The notes under the pieces: model-generated
What the model saw: the letters and a program-made list of their open reading frames with translations, nothing else
Databases searched by the model: none
What the model was told of the DNA's origin: nothing
NCBI RefSeq assembly: GCF_014904695.1
Contig: NZ_JACXXN010000004.1
Span: forward strand, 310,001 to 374,000
Source: Nostoc sp. MG11
GTDB lineage: Bacteria > Cyanobacteriota > Cyanobacteriia > Cyanobacteriales > Nostocaceae
Direction: 5' to 3'
DNA: 64,000 bases
Part shown: positions 8,385-16,506 of the stretch, in pieces
Layout: each line of letters starts with the position of its first letter
How positions within the stretch are numbered: position 1 is the first letter of the stretch
Translations under genes and position numbers: made by a program

Positions 8385-9656
8385 CTAGGCGATCGCACTA
8401 TTAATTGCTTCTTCTTGACCAACTAAAGACAAATAAGGTTCCTTTAAGTATTTACCAGCGGCAGCAATGGCATCTTTAACACTTACAGCTATAACCAACT
8501 CTTGAAACTTTTTATCAAAATCAATCCCTAAGCCCAAAATTTCATACCAACCGTATATCTGAGCAATTTGTCCGTTCGTTTGTTTACCCAAAGCATACTG
8601 CCCCAATATCTTGTTTTTGGCTGATTGCAGTACGCTTTCTGATACTTCTGTGGTAGTTAATAAATCTACTTCTGTCCGTAGTCCTTCTAGAGCTATACTG
8701 GTATTCTCCGCCGCCGTGCCCATGTAAACCAAAAATGACGCTGGAAACAGTCTTGTTGGGTAAAATGCAGATACCTCGTAAGCTAAGCCTCGCTTTTCCC
8801 GCAATTCGACAAACAAGCGGCTAGAAAGCCCATTACCCAAGTAGGTAGAAAGTAACTTGAGTGGGGCGTAGTCAGGAGAACTCACCGATGGGCCTAAATA
8901 ACCTAGCATCACAATTGATTGTTGTGTATGTATAGGCTTGAGCCTTGGCTGCGGTTCTACCTTAATTTCAGGCAAATTCAATACAGGTAACCCTTGTGTT
9001 GGAACTTGCCAATCACCAAAAACTTTTTTCACCAAATCAACTGCATCTGTTGGTGTGACTCGACCAGCAATACTAATTACCACATTATCTGGACGAAAAT
9101 AAGTTTGATGATACTGAACTAAGTCTGCACGAGTTATACTGCCCATTGTTGTTTCATCTCCTAGCACCGACATAGCATAGGGATGATTTTGGTACATTAC
9201 CTGCCGCATTTGCTCAAAGGCGACAGTAAACGGTTGTTCTTTTTGTGAGCGAATGTCTTGTAGTGCCAGACGCCGTTCTAGTTCAACTTGGGTTTCGGGA
9301 AATGTGGGCGATCGCAAAATCAGCCCTGCTAATGCTAAAATTTCAGCAAAATCAGATGTTACCGTCTTCAAAGACAGCAAAAAATAATCAGTAGAGCTAT
9401 CTGTACTTAAACTCGCTCCCACAGACTCTACTTTTTCGGCAATTTCTAAGCTAGAAAGTCCATCGCATCCCTTTGTCATAACTGCTGATAGCAAATGTGC
9501 TAACCCCGCCTGTTCACGGTTTTCGCAACAACTACCAGCACGCACAAAGACTCGCGCCGCAATAATATCCGCAGCAGGATTTTCTGCCACCAGCACTACA
9601 ATGCCATTGTTCAACACGGTGCGATGGATAGGGGAGTTTTGCAGCAAGGTTGTCAT
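8385..9656 (-). CDS. M16-family peptidase homologue lacking the zinc site
   Basis: The protein has 423 residues and the two-half M16 (pitrilysin/PqqL/processing-peptidase) fold. The expected HxxEH appears as H53-L-L-S-A57 (GLAHLLSAVM), so the catalytic Glu and second His are missing. The C-terminal half keeps the substrate-gripping REKRGLAYEVSAF region. It lies directly downstream of a homologue with an intact site. By analogy with mitochondrial processing peptidase alpha/beta and other bacterial M16 pairs, it is probably the non-catalytic partner of a heterodimer that degrades peptides. No signal peptide is seen. Its ATG sits inside the heptad repeat array that separates the two genes. Confidence 0.88.
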   Translation of the reverse strand: MTTLLQNSPIHRTVLNNGIVVLVAENPAADIIAARVFVRAGSCCENREQAGLAHLLSAVMTKGCDGLSSLEIAEKVESVGASLSTDSSTDYFLLSLKTVTSDFAEILALAGLILRSPTFPETQVELERRLALQDIRSQKEQPFTVAFEQMRQVMYQNHPYAMSVLGDETTMGSITRADLVQYHQTYFRPDNVVISIAGRVTPTDAVDLVKKVFGDWQVPTQGLPVLNLPEIKVEPQPRLKPIHTQQSIVMLGYLGPSVSSPDYAPLKLLSTYLGNGLSSRLFVELREKRGLAYEVSAFYPTRLFPASFLVYMGTAAENTSIALEGLRTEVDLLTTTEVSESVLQSAKNKILGQYALGKQTNGQIAQIYGWYEILGLGIDFDKKFQELVIAVSVKDAIAAAGKYLKEPYLSLVGQEEAINSAIA

Positions 9657-9770
9657 TTGTCATTTGTCCTTTGTCAATTGTTAGTTGTCAGTTGTCAGTT
9701 GTCTAGTGACCAATGACCAATGACTAATGACTAATGACCAATGACCAATGACCAATGACTAATGACTAAT
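9652..9770. repeat. Inverted heptad repeat array (STRR) between the two M16 genes
   Basis: 9652-9707 is eight heptads (gtcattt, gtcctt t-type, gtcagtt). 9708-9770 is nine heptads alternating gaccaat and gactaat. The left half is roughly the reverse complement of the right half, so the transcript could form a long hairpin. The array begins within the start codon of the downstream gene and overlaps the stop codon of the upstream gene. Confidence 0.85.
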
Positions 9771-11031
9771 AAGGCTTAAGTACGGTAACTGCGTAATTAT
9801 GCGGTGAAAGATACTGTTTAGCTAATTCTTGCAGTTCTTGGGTATCAAACGACTGAATCTGCTGAGGATACGTCACTGCTAATTCAGCTTGAGCGATGGT
9901 ATTGTAGTAGCCATAAAGCCCCGTAAGCTGATTTGGCGTTTCGGTAGAAAACGCATACTCATTACACAGCAGCCTGCTTGTACGAGCAAGTTCCTGTTCG
10001 CTAATTCCGATAGTTTGCAAATCATCCAAATGAGTGCAAATCAAAGACTCAACTTGCTCCAGATTTTCTGGTTCTAACCAGGCAGTAATTGTAAATAAAC
10101 TCGATTCTCGTTGTAGGGAAAAATTACTGCAAATTCCCTGGACTAATTGCATATCCTCCCGCAAATCACGTACCAAGCGCGAAGTCCGCCCTTCTGCCAA
10201 TAACACTGACAACAAATCTAAACCATAAGCGGTGCGGAGTTCCTCTACTCCTGGTACTAGCCACGCCATCAGCAACCGCGCTTGTTCTATGCGTGGTAGA
10301 CACAGTTCTTGACGGCGGATTTTGGTTATTGCTGGCTCGGCCACTTTTTTAGACTGTGGGCAATCAGGACGTTTGGCAAAATCAGAAAATGAGCGATTTA
10401 CTATTTCCCAAGCTGGCTGCTGGTCAATACCCCCGACAATCACCACTGTCATATTTTCCGGCTGATAGTGAGCGCGGTGAAAACAGCGCATTGCTTCTGG
10501 TGACTGCTGCATCAAGTCGTACTCACTACCTAATACTGAACGTCCATAAGGGTGTTGTTGATAGATGCTTGTAATGAGAGATTGAAATCCTATCCAGTCA
10601 GAATCATCTTGGCAAGCGCGAATTTCTTCTAGCACTACATCCCGTTCGCGGATAAATTCATCTTCTGGAATTGCTGCATTCAACAATAATTCCCCCAAGT
10701 GGGGCAAAGTATCTTTTAGGTAAGGGGCTGCTGTGGTGAGGGAGTAATGAGCATAATCATAGCTCGTAGCGGCATTACTCACGCCACCCCTGTTTTCAAC
10801 ATTGTGATCGAACATTCCAGGCGGTAACGTGGCCGTACCTTTAAAAATCATGTGTTCTAAAAAGTGTGCCATCCCAAACCACGGTTCTGGCTCTAGGGTA
10901 GCTCCTGCCCGCACCCAAACATCTGCCACAACTACAGGGGTAGTGGAAATTTCTTGATGAATAAATGTTAAACCATTGTCGAGTCGGAAAACCGAGGCTG
11001 GAAACACGGTAGTAGTTAGTTGTTGTGACAA
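9766..11031 (-). CDS. M16-family zinc metallopeptidase (active member of pair)
   Basis: The protein has 421 residues. The inverted zinc motif H56-F-L-E59-H60 (GMAHFLEHMIFKGT) is intact, and a downstream third-ligand Glu is present in VVLEEIRACQDD. The C-terminal M16_C half follows. This is a cytosolic (no signal peptide seen) pitrilysin-like clan peptidase, likely acting on peptides. The downstream gene encodes the inactive homologue, so the two probably form a heterodimeric processing or peptide-degrading enzyme. It is probably the first gene of a two-gene transcript whose spacer is a heptad repeat array. Confidence 0.92.
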   Translation of the reverse strand: MSQQLTTTVFPASVFRLDNGLTFIHQEISTTPVVVADVWVRAGATLEPEPWFGMAHFLEHMIFKGTATLPPGMFDHNVENRGGVSNAATSYDYAHYSLTTAAPYLKDTLPHLGELLLNAAIPEDEFIRERDVVLEEIRACQDDSDWIGFQSLITSIYQQHPYGRSVLGSEYDLMQQSPEAMRCFHRAHYQPENMTVVIVGGIDQQPAWEIVNRSFSDFAKRPDCPQSKKVAEPAITKIRRQELCLPRIEQARLLMAWLVPGVEELRTAYGLDLLSVLLAEGRTSRLVRDLREDMQLVQGICSNFSLQRESSLFTITAWLEPENLEQVESLICTHLDDLQTIGISEQELARTSRLLCNEYAFSTETPNQLTGLYGYYNTIAQAELAVTYPQQIQSFDTQELQELAKQYLSPHNYAVTVLKPY

Positions 11032-11269
11032 TTTTTTGTAGCTTTAACCACAATTTGAAGCAATTTCGTCATCTTAACTCTGAACGATGCCTAAATTAGA
11101 ATCAATTTATACAGATTTTGTTTTCATAAACAGGCGTTACTAACTTTTAAGTTACAGAAGATTAAATTTGTTTGATTGATATGGCTAAAATGCTTACTAC
11201 GCCTCATTTGATATTTTCTGTTTTTAATTTCTTATTTGTCTTATAAGTTATACTAATTTAAATAATTAA

Positions 11270-11300
11270 AGCTCCCAAGTTTTAATTAACTTTGGGAGCT
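11270..11300 (-). terminator. Rho-independent-like terminator downstream of 6S RNA
   Basis: agctcccaa (11270-11278) pairs with ttgggagct (11292-11300); allowing one bulge the stem extends inward. On the minus strand the hairpin is followed by an AT-rich ttaattattt tract. It lies just 3' of the 6S RNA and before the M16 genes. Confidence 0.6.
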
Positions 11301-11310
11301 AATAATTTTA

Positions 11311-11492
11311 AGTTCACCGCGACGCCGTTTTACCTAAGTTTATGACCTGGTTTAACCAGGTGGGAACCTTAATTCCTCGTTTAAAGTTTCCGGGTACATG
11401 CCCGGTCTACTGCCACGAGAACAGTTGATTCCCTTGTCTTTAAAGGCATAGATCAAAAAACTTGATGGCAGTCACCAACGTCGTAGTGCAAC
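11311..11492 (-). ncRNA. ssrS: 6S RNA (SsrS/6Sa)
   Basis: On the minus strand, the segment opposite 11473-11488 pairs with the segment opposite 11315-11330 to make a ~15-bp closing stem with a few wobbles. Inside are unpaired stretches and short helices, including ccggg/cccgg at about 11387-11402 and acctggtt/aaccaggt at about 11346-11362. This is the long rod-with-bubble shape of 6S RNA at the right length (~182 nt). A TATAAT box (opposite 11499-11504) sits about 7 nt before the proposed 5' end. Position after purK matches established knowledge: in Synechococcus the 6S gene lies next to purK. It would sequester housekeeping sigma-RNA polymerase. Confidence 0.75.
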
Positions 11493-11552
11493 TAACTCAT
11501 TATAGCCTTCTAAAAGATGCTGTGTATTCCATATCGGAATTTTCTAGAAAAT

Positions 11553-12737
11553 TTAACTGGGATACCAGATGGATTCTATGGTTTGGGCGATGGCTGCGCC
11601 GACGCCGTTGGCGATCGCACTCAACCTATCCCGGTGCTGATTATCAAGTAAAACGGTAACGTGTCCCAACTTTCGCCCAGGACGCGATTCAGTCTTCCCG
11701 TACCAATGAACGTGGGCTTGGGGAATCTTGGCTAATTGTTGGCGCTTGCTTTGGTAGTCGCTTTGAGAATTTTCGTACCCTAGTAGGTTGACCATCACAG
11801 CCCTGGCGCACTGCAAAGCAGGATTACCCAAAGGTAAACCACAAACTGCTCGGAGGTGCTGCTCAAATTGAGAAGTTTCACAAGCATCAAGGGAAAAATG
11901 TCCAGAGTTGTGGGTGCGGGGGGCGATTTCATTGACCAGAATTTTGCCATCAGCAGCGAGAAATAGCTCAATTCCAAAAACTCCTACCACTTGTAAGCTA
12001 TTTAGTAGAGTGTGTGCGATCGCCTCTATTTCCGCTGCTTGATTAGGCGTAATCTGGGCTGGAGCAATCACCCGCCGACAAACCTGTTGTTCTTGTTGGG
12101 TTTCTACTACTGGATAGGTTACAACCTTCCCATCTAAAGAACGAGCTGCAATTATTGCTAATTCTCTTTCAAAGGGTACAAATTCTTCTAATAAGAAAAG
12201 TGGTTGACTTAACCTCTTATTGGTGACGCTTTCATTCGCTTTTTCTTCCAAAGTCACCAAATCTGGAATTATGAAAGTACCTTGACCATCATATCCGTGG
12301 CGTCGGGATTTGAGGACTATGGGAAAGCTTTGATATCTCATTTTGGATTTGAGATGCTCTAGCTCGTCGAGGGCAAAAAACTGGGGGACAGGTAATCCCA
12401 AATCACGCAAATAGCAACGCTGATGATATTTATCTAAAAGGGGAGCCAAGGCTTCTAATCTAGGGCGGAAGCAAACACCTTGTAGTGCTAGCAGGGATAA
12501 AGCGTCTAAGTCAACAAATTCGTTTTCAAAAGTGATGACATCGCATTTTGTTGCTAATATTTCTGTAGCGCTAGCGTCATCAACTGGGGCGAAAATAATT
12601 TCTTGGGCAATTGAAACAGCTGGATCATCTTTACCAGGAGTTTGCACTACCAATTCTACACCTAGCTTCTTTGCTGCGTCTCCCATCATCCAGGCAAGCT
12701 GCCCGCCACCAATTATACCAACACGCTTCATTGACAT
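11553..12737 (-). CDS. purK: N5-carboxyaminoimidazole ribonucleotide synthase
   Basis: The protein has 394 residues and the ATP-grasp fold. The N-terminal VGIIGGGQLAWMMGDAAKKLG is the PurK signature. ATP-grasp residues follow in FPIVLKSRRHGYDGQGT, LLEEFVPFERELAII and the metal site FGIELFLAADGKILVNEIAPRTHNSGHFS. It converts AIR, ATP and bicarbonate to N5-CAIR in purine synthesis in the cytosol, ahead of PurE. The start codon overlaps the end of the upstream pentapeptide gene by 10 bp, suggesting translational coupling. The 6S RNA follows on the same strand and may share transcription. Confidence 0.95.
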   Translation of the reverse strand: MSMKRVGIIGGGQLAWMMGDAAKKLGVELVVQTPGKDDPAVSIAQEIIFAPVDDASATEILATKCDVITFENEFVDLDALSLLALQGVCFRPRLEALAPLLDKYHQRCYLRDLGLPVPQFFALDELEHLKSKMRYQSFPIVLKSRRHGYDGQGTFIIPDLVTLEEKANESVTNKRLSQPLFLLEEFVPFERELAIIAARSLDGKVVTYPVVETQQEQQVCRRVIAPAQITPNQAAEIEAIAHTLLNSLQVVGVFGIELFLAADGKILVNEIAPRTHNSGHFSLDACETSQFEQHLRAVCGLPLGNPALQCARAVMVNLLGYENSQSDYQSKRQQLAKIPQAHVHWYGKTESRPGRKLGHVTVLLDNQHRDRLSAIANGVGAAIAQTIESIWYPS

Positions 12738-13231
12738 CCCAGAGAATAACTAGTTTTCACGCCAGTTTTAGAATTCACACCGCTGGCTTTACCGCACAGT
12801 TCTTTGATTTGCACCTTATCTAAAACTGCATCGGTGAAATCTGCACCGTCTATATTTACATCAGTAAAGATGGCGCGGAGCAAAAGAGCTTCTTTGAAAA
12901 CTGCATCGCTCAAATCAGCTTTAGTTAAGTTTACCTGATCAACCATTGCGTTAGTTAAATCCGCTCCGTGCAGATTCGCTTGTGTCATCACCGAAGCACT
13001 TAATACTGCTCCCCGCAAGTCAGCATCCGCAAAATTAGCCAGATCCATATTGGCGTTAGAAAACTCCGCAGCTTGCAAACTTTCACCAGAAAAATCGTGT
13101 CTTGTCAACTCTGCATTGCTAAATGACAGTGGATGAGTCCAGTCTACCGCCAGTGCGGGATGAGCCGCGCACCATATTATAATCCCCAGCAGTAACGCCA
13201 ACCCTCGCCGCAAAAACATATCGCTAGCCAA
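12728..13231 (-). CDS. Secreted pentapeptide-repeat protein (probably lumenal/periplasmic)
   Basis: The protein has 167 residues. An N-terminal signal peptide (RRGLALLLGIIIWCAAHPALA, cleavage near AHPALA-V) is followed by A(D/N)LXX pentapeptides at about 38-140 (ANMDLANFADADLRGA, ANLHGADLTNA, ADLSDAVF, ADFTDAVL). These build a right-handed quadrilateral beta-helix. Two Cys near the C-terminus (ELCGKA and SLGCQ) could form a disulfide, as in thylakoid-lumen pentapeptide proteins. Function is unknown. The gene runs into purK with a 10-bp overlap, which may only reflect gene packing. Confidence 0.85.
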   Translation of the reverse strand: MASDMFLRRGLALLLGIIIWCAAHPALAVDWTHPLSFSNAELTRHDFSGESLQAAEFSNANMDLANFADADLRGAVLSASVMTQANLHGADLTNAMVDQVNLTKADLSDAVFKEALLLRAIFTDVNIDGADFTDAVLDKVQIKELCGKASGVNSKTGVKTSYSLGCQ

Positions 13232-13689
13232 TTTTGTATCCTATCGCTGCATTTTTAGCTTATCGCATTTGAATATTAACTTAAGTTTCAGAATTCACAA
13301 TGAGTTAACAATCAAAAGCAATCGTTTATTGATATGTTTACAATTATTGATTTTATAATTTGCTTTTTAGGATATGCACAGAATTGTATTAATTTCAGCA
13401 AGCGATGTTTACGAGGGGCTACGCTGACGCTGATTCATTTACAATACTTTACTTTATACCTTGGAAGTAAAGTTTATTGTCTTTTACTTTAAATAGTCAC
13501 TATCGACTGTTAGCCTTTTAATTAAGGAAAGCAATATTTGAGCGTAATTAAATGTGGCTTATGTGCTTGACAAAGCAGAATAATTTTATATTCACTTTAA
13601 TAGCGCTCATCTAATTTATCAGGAATCTCCAAGATATTTATATTTCGCGAACTATACAAATTCAACAAGCCAAACTCACAACCCCGACG
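13232..13689. other. 458-bp AT-rich spacer between divergent genes
   Basis: It separates the minus-strand pentapeptide/purK unit from the plus-strand small membrane protein, so it should hold two divergent promoters. A short repeat-like piece (gaggggctacgctgacgctg, about 13411-13430) is visible. No gene is supported. Confidence 0.45.
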
Positions 13690-14013
13690 ATGATGAATCA
13701 TTACTCTCTTCAATGGATCGAGGCATGGTGCCAAGAAAATGGCTGGACAGATTTGTTTGTCGAGCGGCGTAACAACTTCTGGGCTTTTCCTCCGGGTGGA
13801 GTAATGCCTGAACCAATTCCCTCTCAAGTTCTCAGAACAATTAAAGCCGAAAAAGGATTAACTTTTGAGGAACGCTTGTGGTCGATGTCAGCAGTAATTG
13901 GGACAATCCTAGCTGTTATTTCTACCTTTTGGTTCCAGTCTCCGATGCCGTTAGTTTTGGCTTTCGCTTTTAACGCCGTTACAGTGGCTCAATTTGAACT
14001 TGAGGATGCCTAA
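13690..14013 (+). CDS. Conserved small cyanobacterial membrane protein, unknown function
   Basis: The protein has 107 residues. A soluble N-terminal half (LQWIEAWCQENGWTDLF, FWAFPPGGVMPEPIP) is followed by one or two hydrophobic helices at about 64-100 (MSAVIGTILAVISTFWF, PLVLAFAFNAVTVAQF). I recognise this type only as a hypothetical protein conserved in cyanobacteria. It is followed by a strong terminator and so is probably a single-gene transcript. There are two adjacent ATG codons; the first is used here. Confidence 0.7.
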   Translation: MMNHYSLQWIEAWCQENGWTDLFVERRNNFWAFPPGGVMPEPIPSQVLRTIKAEKGLTFEERLWSMSAVIGTILAVISTFWFQSPMPLVLAFAFNAVTVAQFELEDA

Positions 14014-14037
14014 ATTCTTAGTTTGGGCATTGTTATT

Positions 14038-14079
14038 AAAAACTGCTCTTGTCTGTTAATCTTAGCAAGAGCAGTTTTT
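14038..14079 (+). terminator. Strong rho-independent terminator
   Basis: aaaaactgctcttg (14038-14051) pairs perfectly with caagagcagttttt (14066-14079) around a 14-nt loop, giving a 14-bp stem whose 3' arm ends in a T-run. It lies 24 bp after the small membrane protein stop codon. By symmetry it could also stop minus-strand transcription from the ImmA gene. Confidence 0.85.
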
Positions 14080-14315
14080 AGTTTAAGAGTAAAGATTCAA
14101 AATCAACAAAGTTTCAGTTAATAGATAAACTTGGTTTTCACTCATCAGTTGACACAAGCGTTTTAGTATACGAAATACCTGATGTAGTTCAGAATCACGT
14201 TCAATTGATAAGGAACCAAACCATATATACGCAGTTGTTCTTGTTTAATTAGTTTGACAAAAACAATTATCGATAAGTATTAAAAAAATTCTGTTCATTG
14301 ACAGATCACATAGTA

Positions 14316-14861
14316 TTAGGATTTGACAGACACATCAGTCACATTGCTGCGAAACTGCACCATAGCTTCACTCGCACCAAAATGTACTGCAATTTGAGGC
14401 AACAGCATCTTTCGTTGTGTTGCCCATAGTAAACCACGTTTGGGAATTTGAAGACATCCTCCCAGATAAGTTGCTTCATCTTCGTTGTTTTGTTTACGTT
14501 TTGGTAATCCGGTTACAGGATCAAAACCAACAGGTTTATGATCCAGCAATACATGAGCTATCTCATGCATCAAATTTGATTCGTGCCGTGTTGGTGCATG
14601 ATGCGGGTTGTATACAATCCAGAGTGGGCGATCGCTTATAATCGCTCCTGACCATTCATCGCTAGCAAGTAATACTGCTACTTGTTCTGGCTCTAAATTT
14701 GGAACCTGATCGGGTGTAAAAAGTGTTGCTCCTAACTTTGCTGCTAGAGTGTCTGCGGGTAACGGTTCAAATGATCGCACTCGAAGTAAGCTTCGTTGTT
14801 CAGTTGCGATCGCTTCACAGCGTTGCCTAAATTCCGGCGATAAACTTTGAATTAATGGCAT
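14316..14861 (-). CDS. ImmA/IrrE-family metallopeptidase
   Basis: The protein has 181 residues. The zinc site H99-E-I-A-H103 (LMHEIAHVLLDH) is intact, with a downstream acidic stretch (NNEDEATYLGG) that supplies the third ligand. In this family (DUF955) the peptidase cleaves a partner XRE repressor to relieve repression, as with ImmA-ImmR of ICEBs1 or IrrE-DdrO. Its partner is encoded 4 bp upstream on the same strand. The pair diverges from the three-gene pPIWI-RE operon, so a role in switching that operon is likely but inferred. Confidence 0.9.
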   Translation of the reverse strand: MPLIQSLSPEFRQRCEAIATEQRSLLRVRSFEPLPADTLAAKLGATLFTPDQVPNLEPEQVAVLLASDEWSGAIISDRPLWIVYNPHHAPTRHESNLMHEIAHVLLDHKPVGFDPVTGLPKRKQNNEDEATYLGGCLQIPKRGLLWATQRKMLLPQIAVHFGASEAMVQFRSNVTDVSVKS

Positions 14862-14865
14862 ATCT

Positions 14866-15231
14866 TTAAGGATCTTGCTTCAATTCGCCATCATTTTGAG
14901 AGAGATCGCGATACGCTGCTTTGACTAGGGATGCCAGAGCATTGGCGATCGCTGGATCAAGGTTTTTATCAGCTCGTAGTTGAATAGCGATCGCTTCAGG
15001 TGTATCCAGTTGATCTTCTTCTGTAGTTCTAAACAACTCCGCAGGTGGCACTTGTAGCCAGTTACAAAGTGCTAGAAAGGTTTCCATGTCCGGCATTTTG
15101 CCGCTCTCTACCCTTGAAAGAGTAGATGGACTAACATTACCAATATCTGCGGCCGTTTCGCGCAGCCCTCTACTACCGCGTTTCTTGCGGACTAGACTTG
15201 CCAACCGTTCTATATCTAGATAAGTTCCCAT
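14866..15231 (-). CDS. XRE-family HTH transcriptional regulator
   Basis: The protein has 121 residues. The helix-turn-helix spans about 20-65 (GLRETAADIGNVSPSTLSRVESGKMPDMETFLALCNWL), a Cro/CI-type fold. The C-terminal half is helical and acidic without a known sensor domain. Immediately downstream is the ImmA/IrrE peptidase gene (4-bp gap, probably coupled). The only divergent gene is the first gene of the defence operon, with a 141-bp shared promoter region, so it is probably that operon's repressor and autoregulator. An AGGAGA box is placed just before the ATG. Confidence 0.9.
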   Translation of the reverse strand: MGTYLDIERLASLVRKKRGSRGLRETAADIGNVSPSTLSRVESGKMPDMETFLALCNWLQVPPAELFRTTEEDQLDTPEAIAIQLRADKNLDPAIANALASLVKAAYRDLSQNDGELKQDP

Positions 15232-15372
15232 TCTCCTGTTTTGTGTTACGAAAGAATAAATCGTTTCTTGATTGACACACCCTAAATAATGTTGTACGGT
15301 ATATGCAACAAATGTATCACGGATGAAAAATCGTGTTGTTGAGTAAATCCTCTAAAAGAAGGATTACCTCTA

Positions 15373-16503
15373 ATGGGAAGTAATGAATTTGATAATCTTG
15401 TCCTTGGTTTAGCAGAGTTTATCCGGCGAGATGACAGGTATCCATATCCGGAACTACTGCGTTATGCCCTCAATAAACTAGCTCTAGAGGTAACGGCTGT
15501 AACATACCCACGGACTTTAACAGGTCTTTTAGCTTTACTCGAAAAACCCGTGAAAACTTGGTATCCAAGGCGTTTACTGCCAAAAGAGTTTGACTCAGAT
15601 TTTGGTTTGCTCTACGAAGGGGTATTGAGTGAAGAAGCAAGTCGATACTTATATGAGGAATTGCTTGATCGAGCTAAGTTACCGGAGTTTGCAACTGCTT
15701 CAACTAAGCAGATGGCAATAGAGAATTTTCCGTTTAAGAAAATTTTGGAACGTTTGCAAGAACTGTACAGCAACGATAGCGATTTTGAGCGCGTTCAACA
15801 GGAATATGTTTTGCTACGTCGATTTTTGATTGAGAATGGGTACACAACTCCGGCGCAGCTTCGCAAAGTATTTTCCAAAACTCGACATATTGATATTCAA
15901 GAAGTTGGCGACCTCTACGAAGAGTGCCAAGAAGAGGAGGCTTGCTGGAATTGCGATCGCTGCGGCCCTTTGTTTAAAAAGTATGGAAAGTTACGTGGTA
16001 TTAAACCCAGTGCTTGTAACGACCATCGCCAAAATTTGCCGTTTATTCGACAGATTACATGGAAACAAGGGCTGCGTCGTCTAAAGTTTGGCATTCACTG
16101 GCGTATTTGTTTACCTGGTATTCCTGAGATGCGCTTATTTAATGTGTTGAAAGAACTTCAAAGCAAATACTCAGATCAGCTTTGTGCCATCCATCTTTAT
16201 CCTGGCATTGATCGCTATGACTTACAGCTATGCTTCTGTGACAAATCAACTTGGGCTGTGGATATTAAAGATTACCGAAGTCCCTACAATTTAGCACCAA
16301 AGCTGACACCTCTATTCGGCGAAGGCGAGCTACGTTATGACGAAAGCTTTTATGTCATTCCCATCCAACGCCTGCAACAACGAGAGGACTATATCGAAAT
16401 TCTCCGCGAACAGGCTATAAAGCTTCCAAGCAGTACCCACCTTTTGAGTGATGCTGTATTTGAGGAACGGGTTATCAATAAAATTGAGTGCTTGAGGGAA
16501 TAG
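15373..16503 (+). CDS. pPIWI-RE-associated restriction-endonuclease-like protein
   Basis: The protein has 376 residues. An N-terminal helical region (about 1-175) is followed by a cysteine cluster C185, C191, C194, C197, C215 and H218 that could bind zinc. A C-terminal alpha/beta domain has D283 (GIDRYDLQL) and D297-I-K299 (WAVDIKDY), the spacing expected for a PD-(D/E)xK nuclease core. In the three-gene islands described by Burroughs, Iyer and Aravind for pPIWI-RE, a REase-fold gene accompanies a DinG-like helicase and the PIWI protein, as here. It would cut DNA under guidance of the partners. It ends 3 bp before the helicase start. Nuclease activity is inferred from motif spacing only. Confidence 0.75.
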   Translation: MGSNEFDNLVLGLAEFIRRDDRYPYPELLRYALNKLALEVTAVTYPRTLTGLLALLEKPVKTWYPRRLLPKEFDSDFGLLYEGVLSEEASRYLYEELLDRAKLPEFATASTKQMAIENFPFKKILERLQELYSNDSDFERVQQEYVLLRRFLIENGYTTPAQLRKVFSKTRHIDIQEVGDLYEECQEEEACWNCDRCGPLFKKYGKLRGIKPSACNDHRQNLPFIRQITWKQGLRRLKFGIHWRICLPGIPEMRLFNVLKELQSKYSDQLCAIHLYPGIDRYDLQLCFCDKSTWAVDIKDYRSPYNLAPKLTPLFGEGELRYDESFYVIPIQRLQQREDYIEILREQAIKLPSSTHLLSDAVFEERVINKIECLRE

Positions 16504-16506
16504 TCA

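Noticed and set aside
9652-9770. CRISPR-like regular repeats
   Set aside because: Units are 7-bp tandem heptads without spacers, and no cas genes are present in the window.
15232-15372. Operator palindrome gttgtacggtatatgcaac for the XRE regulator
   Set aside because: Only a short imperfect inverted repeat (gttg/caac) is present; too weak to call as a site.
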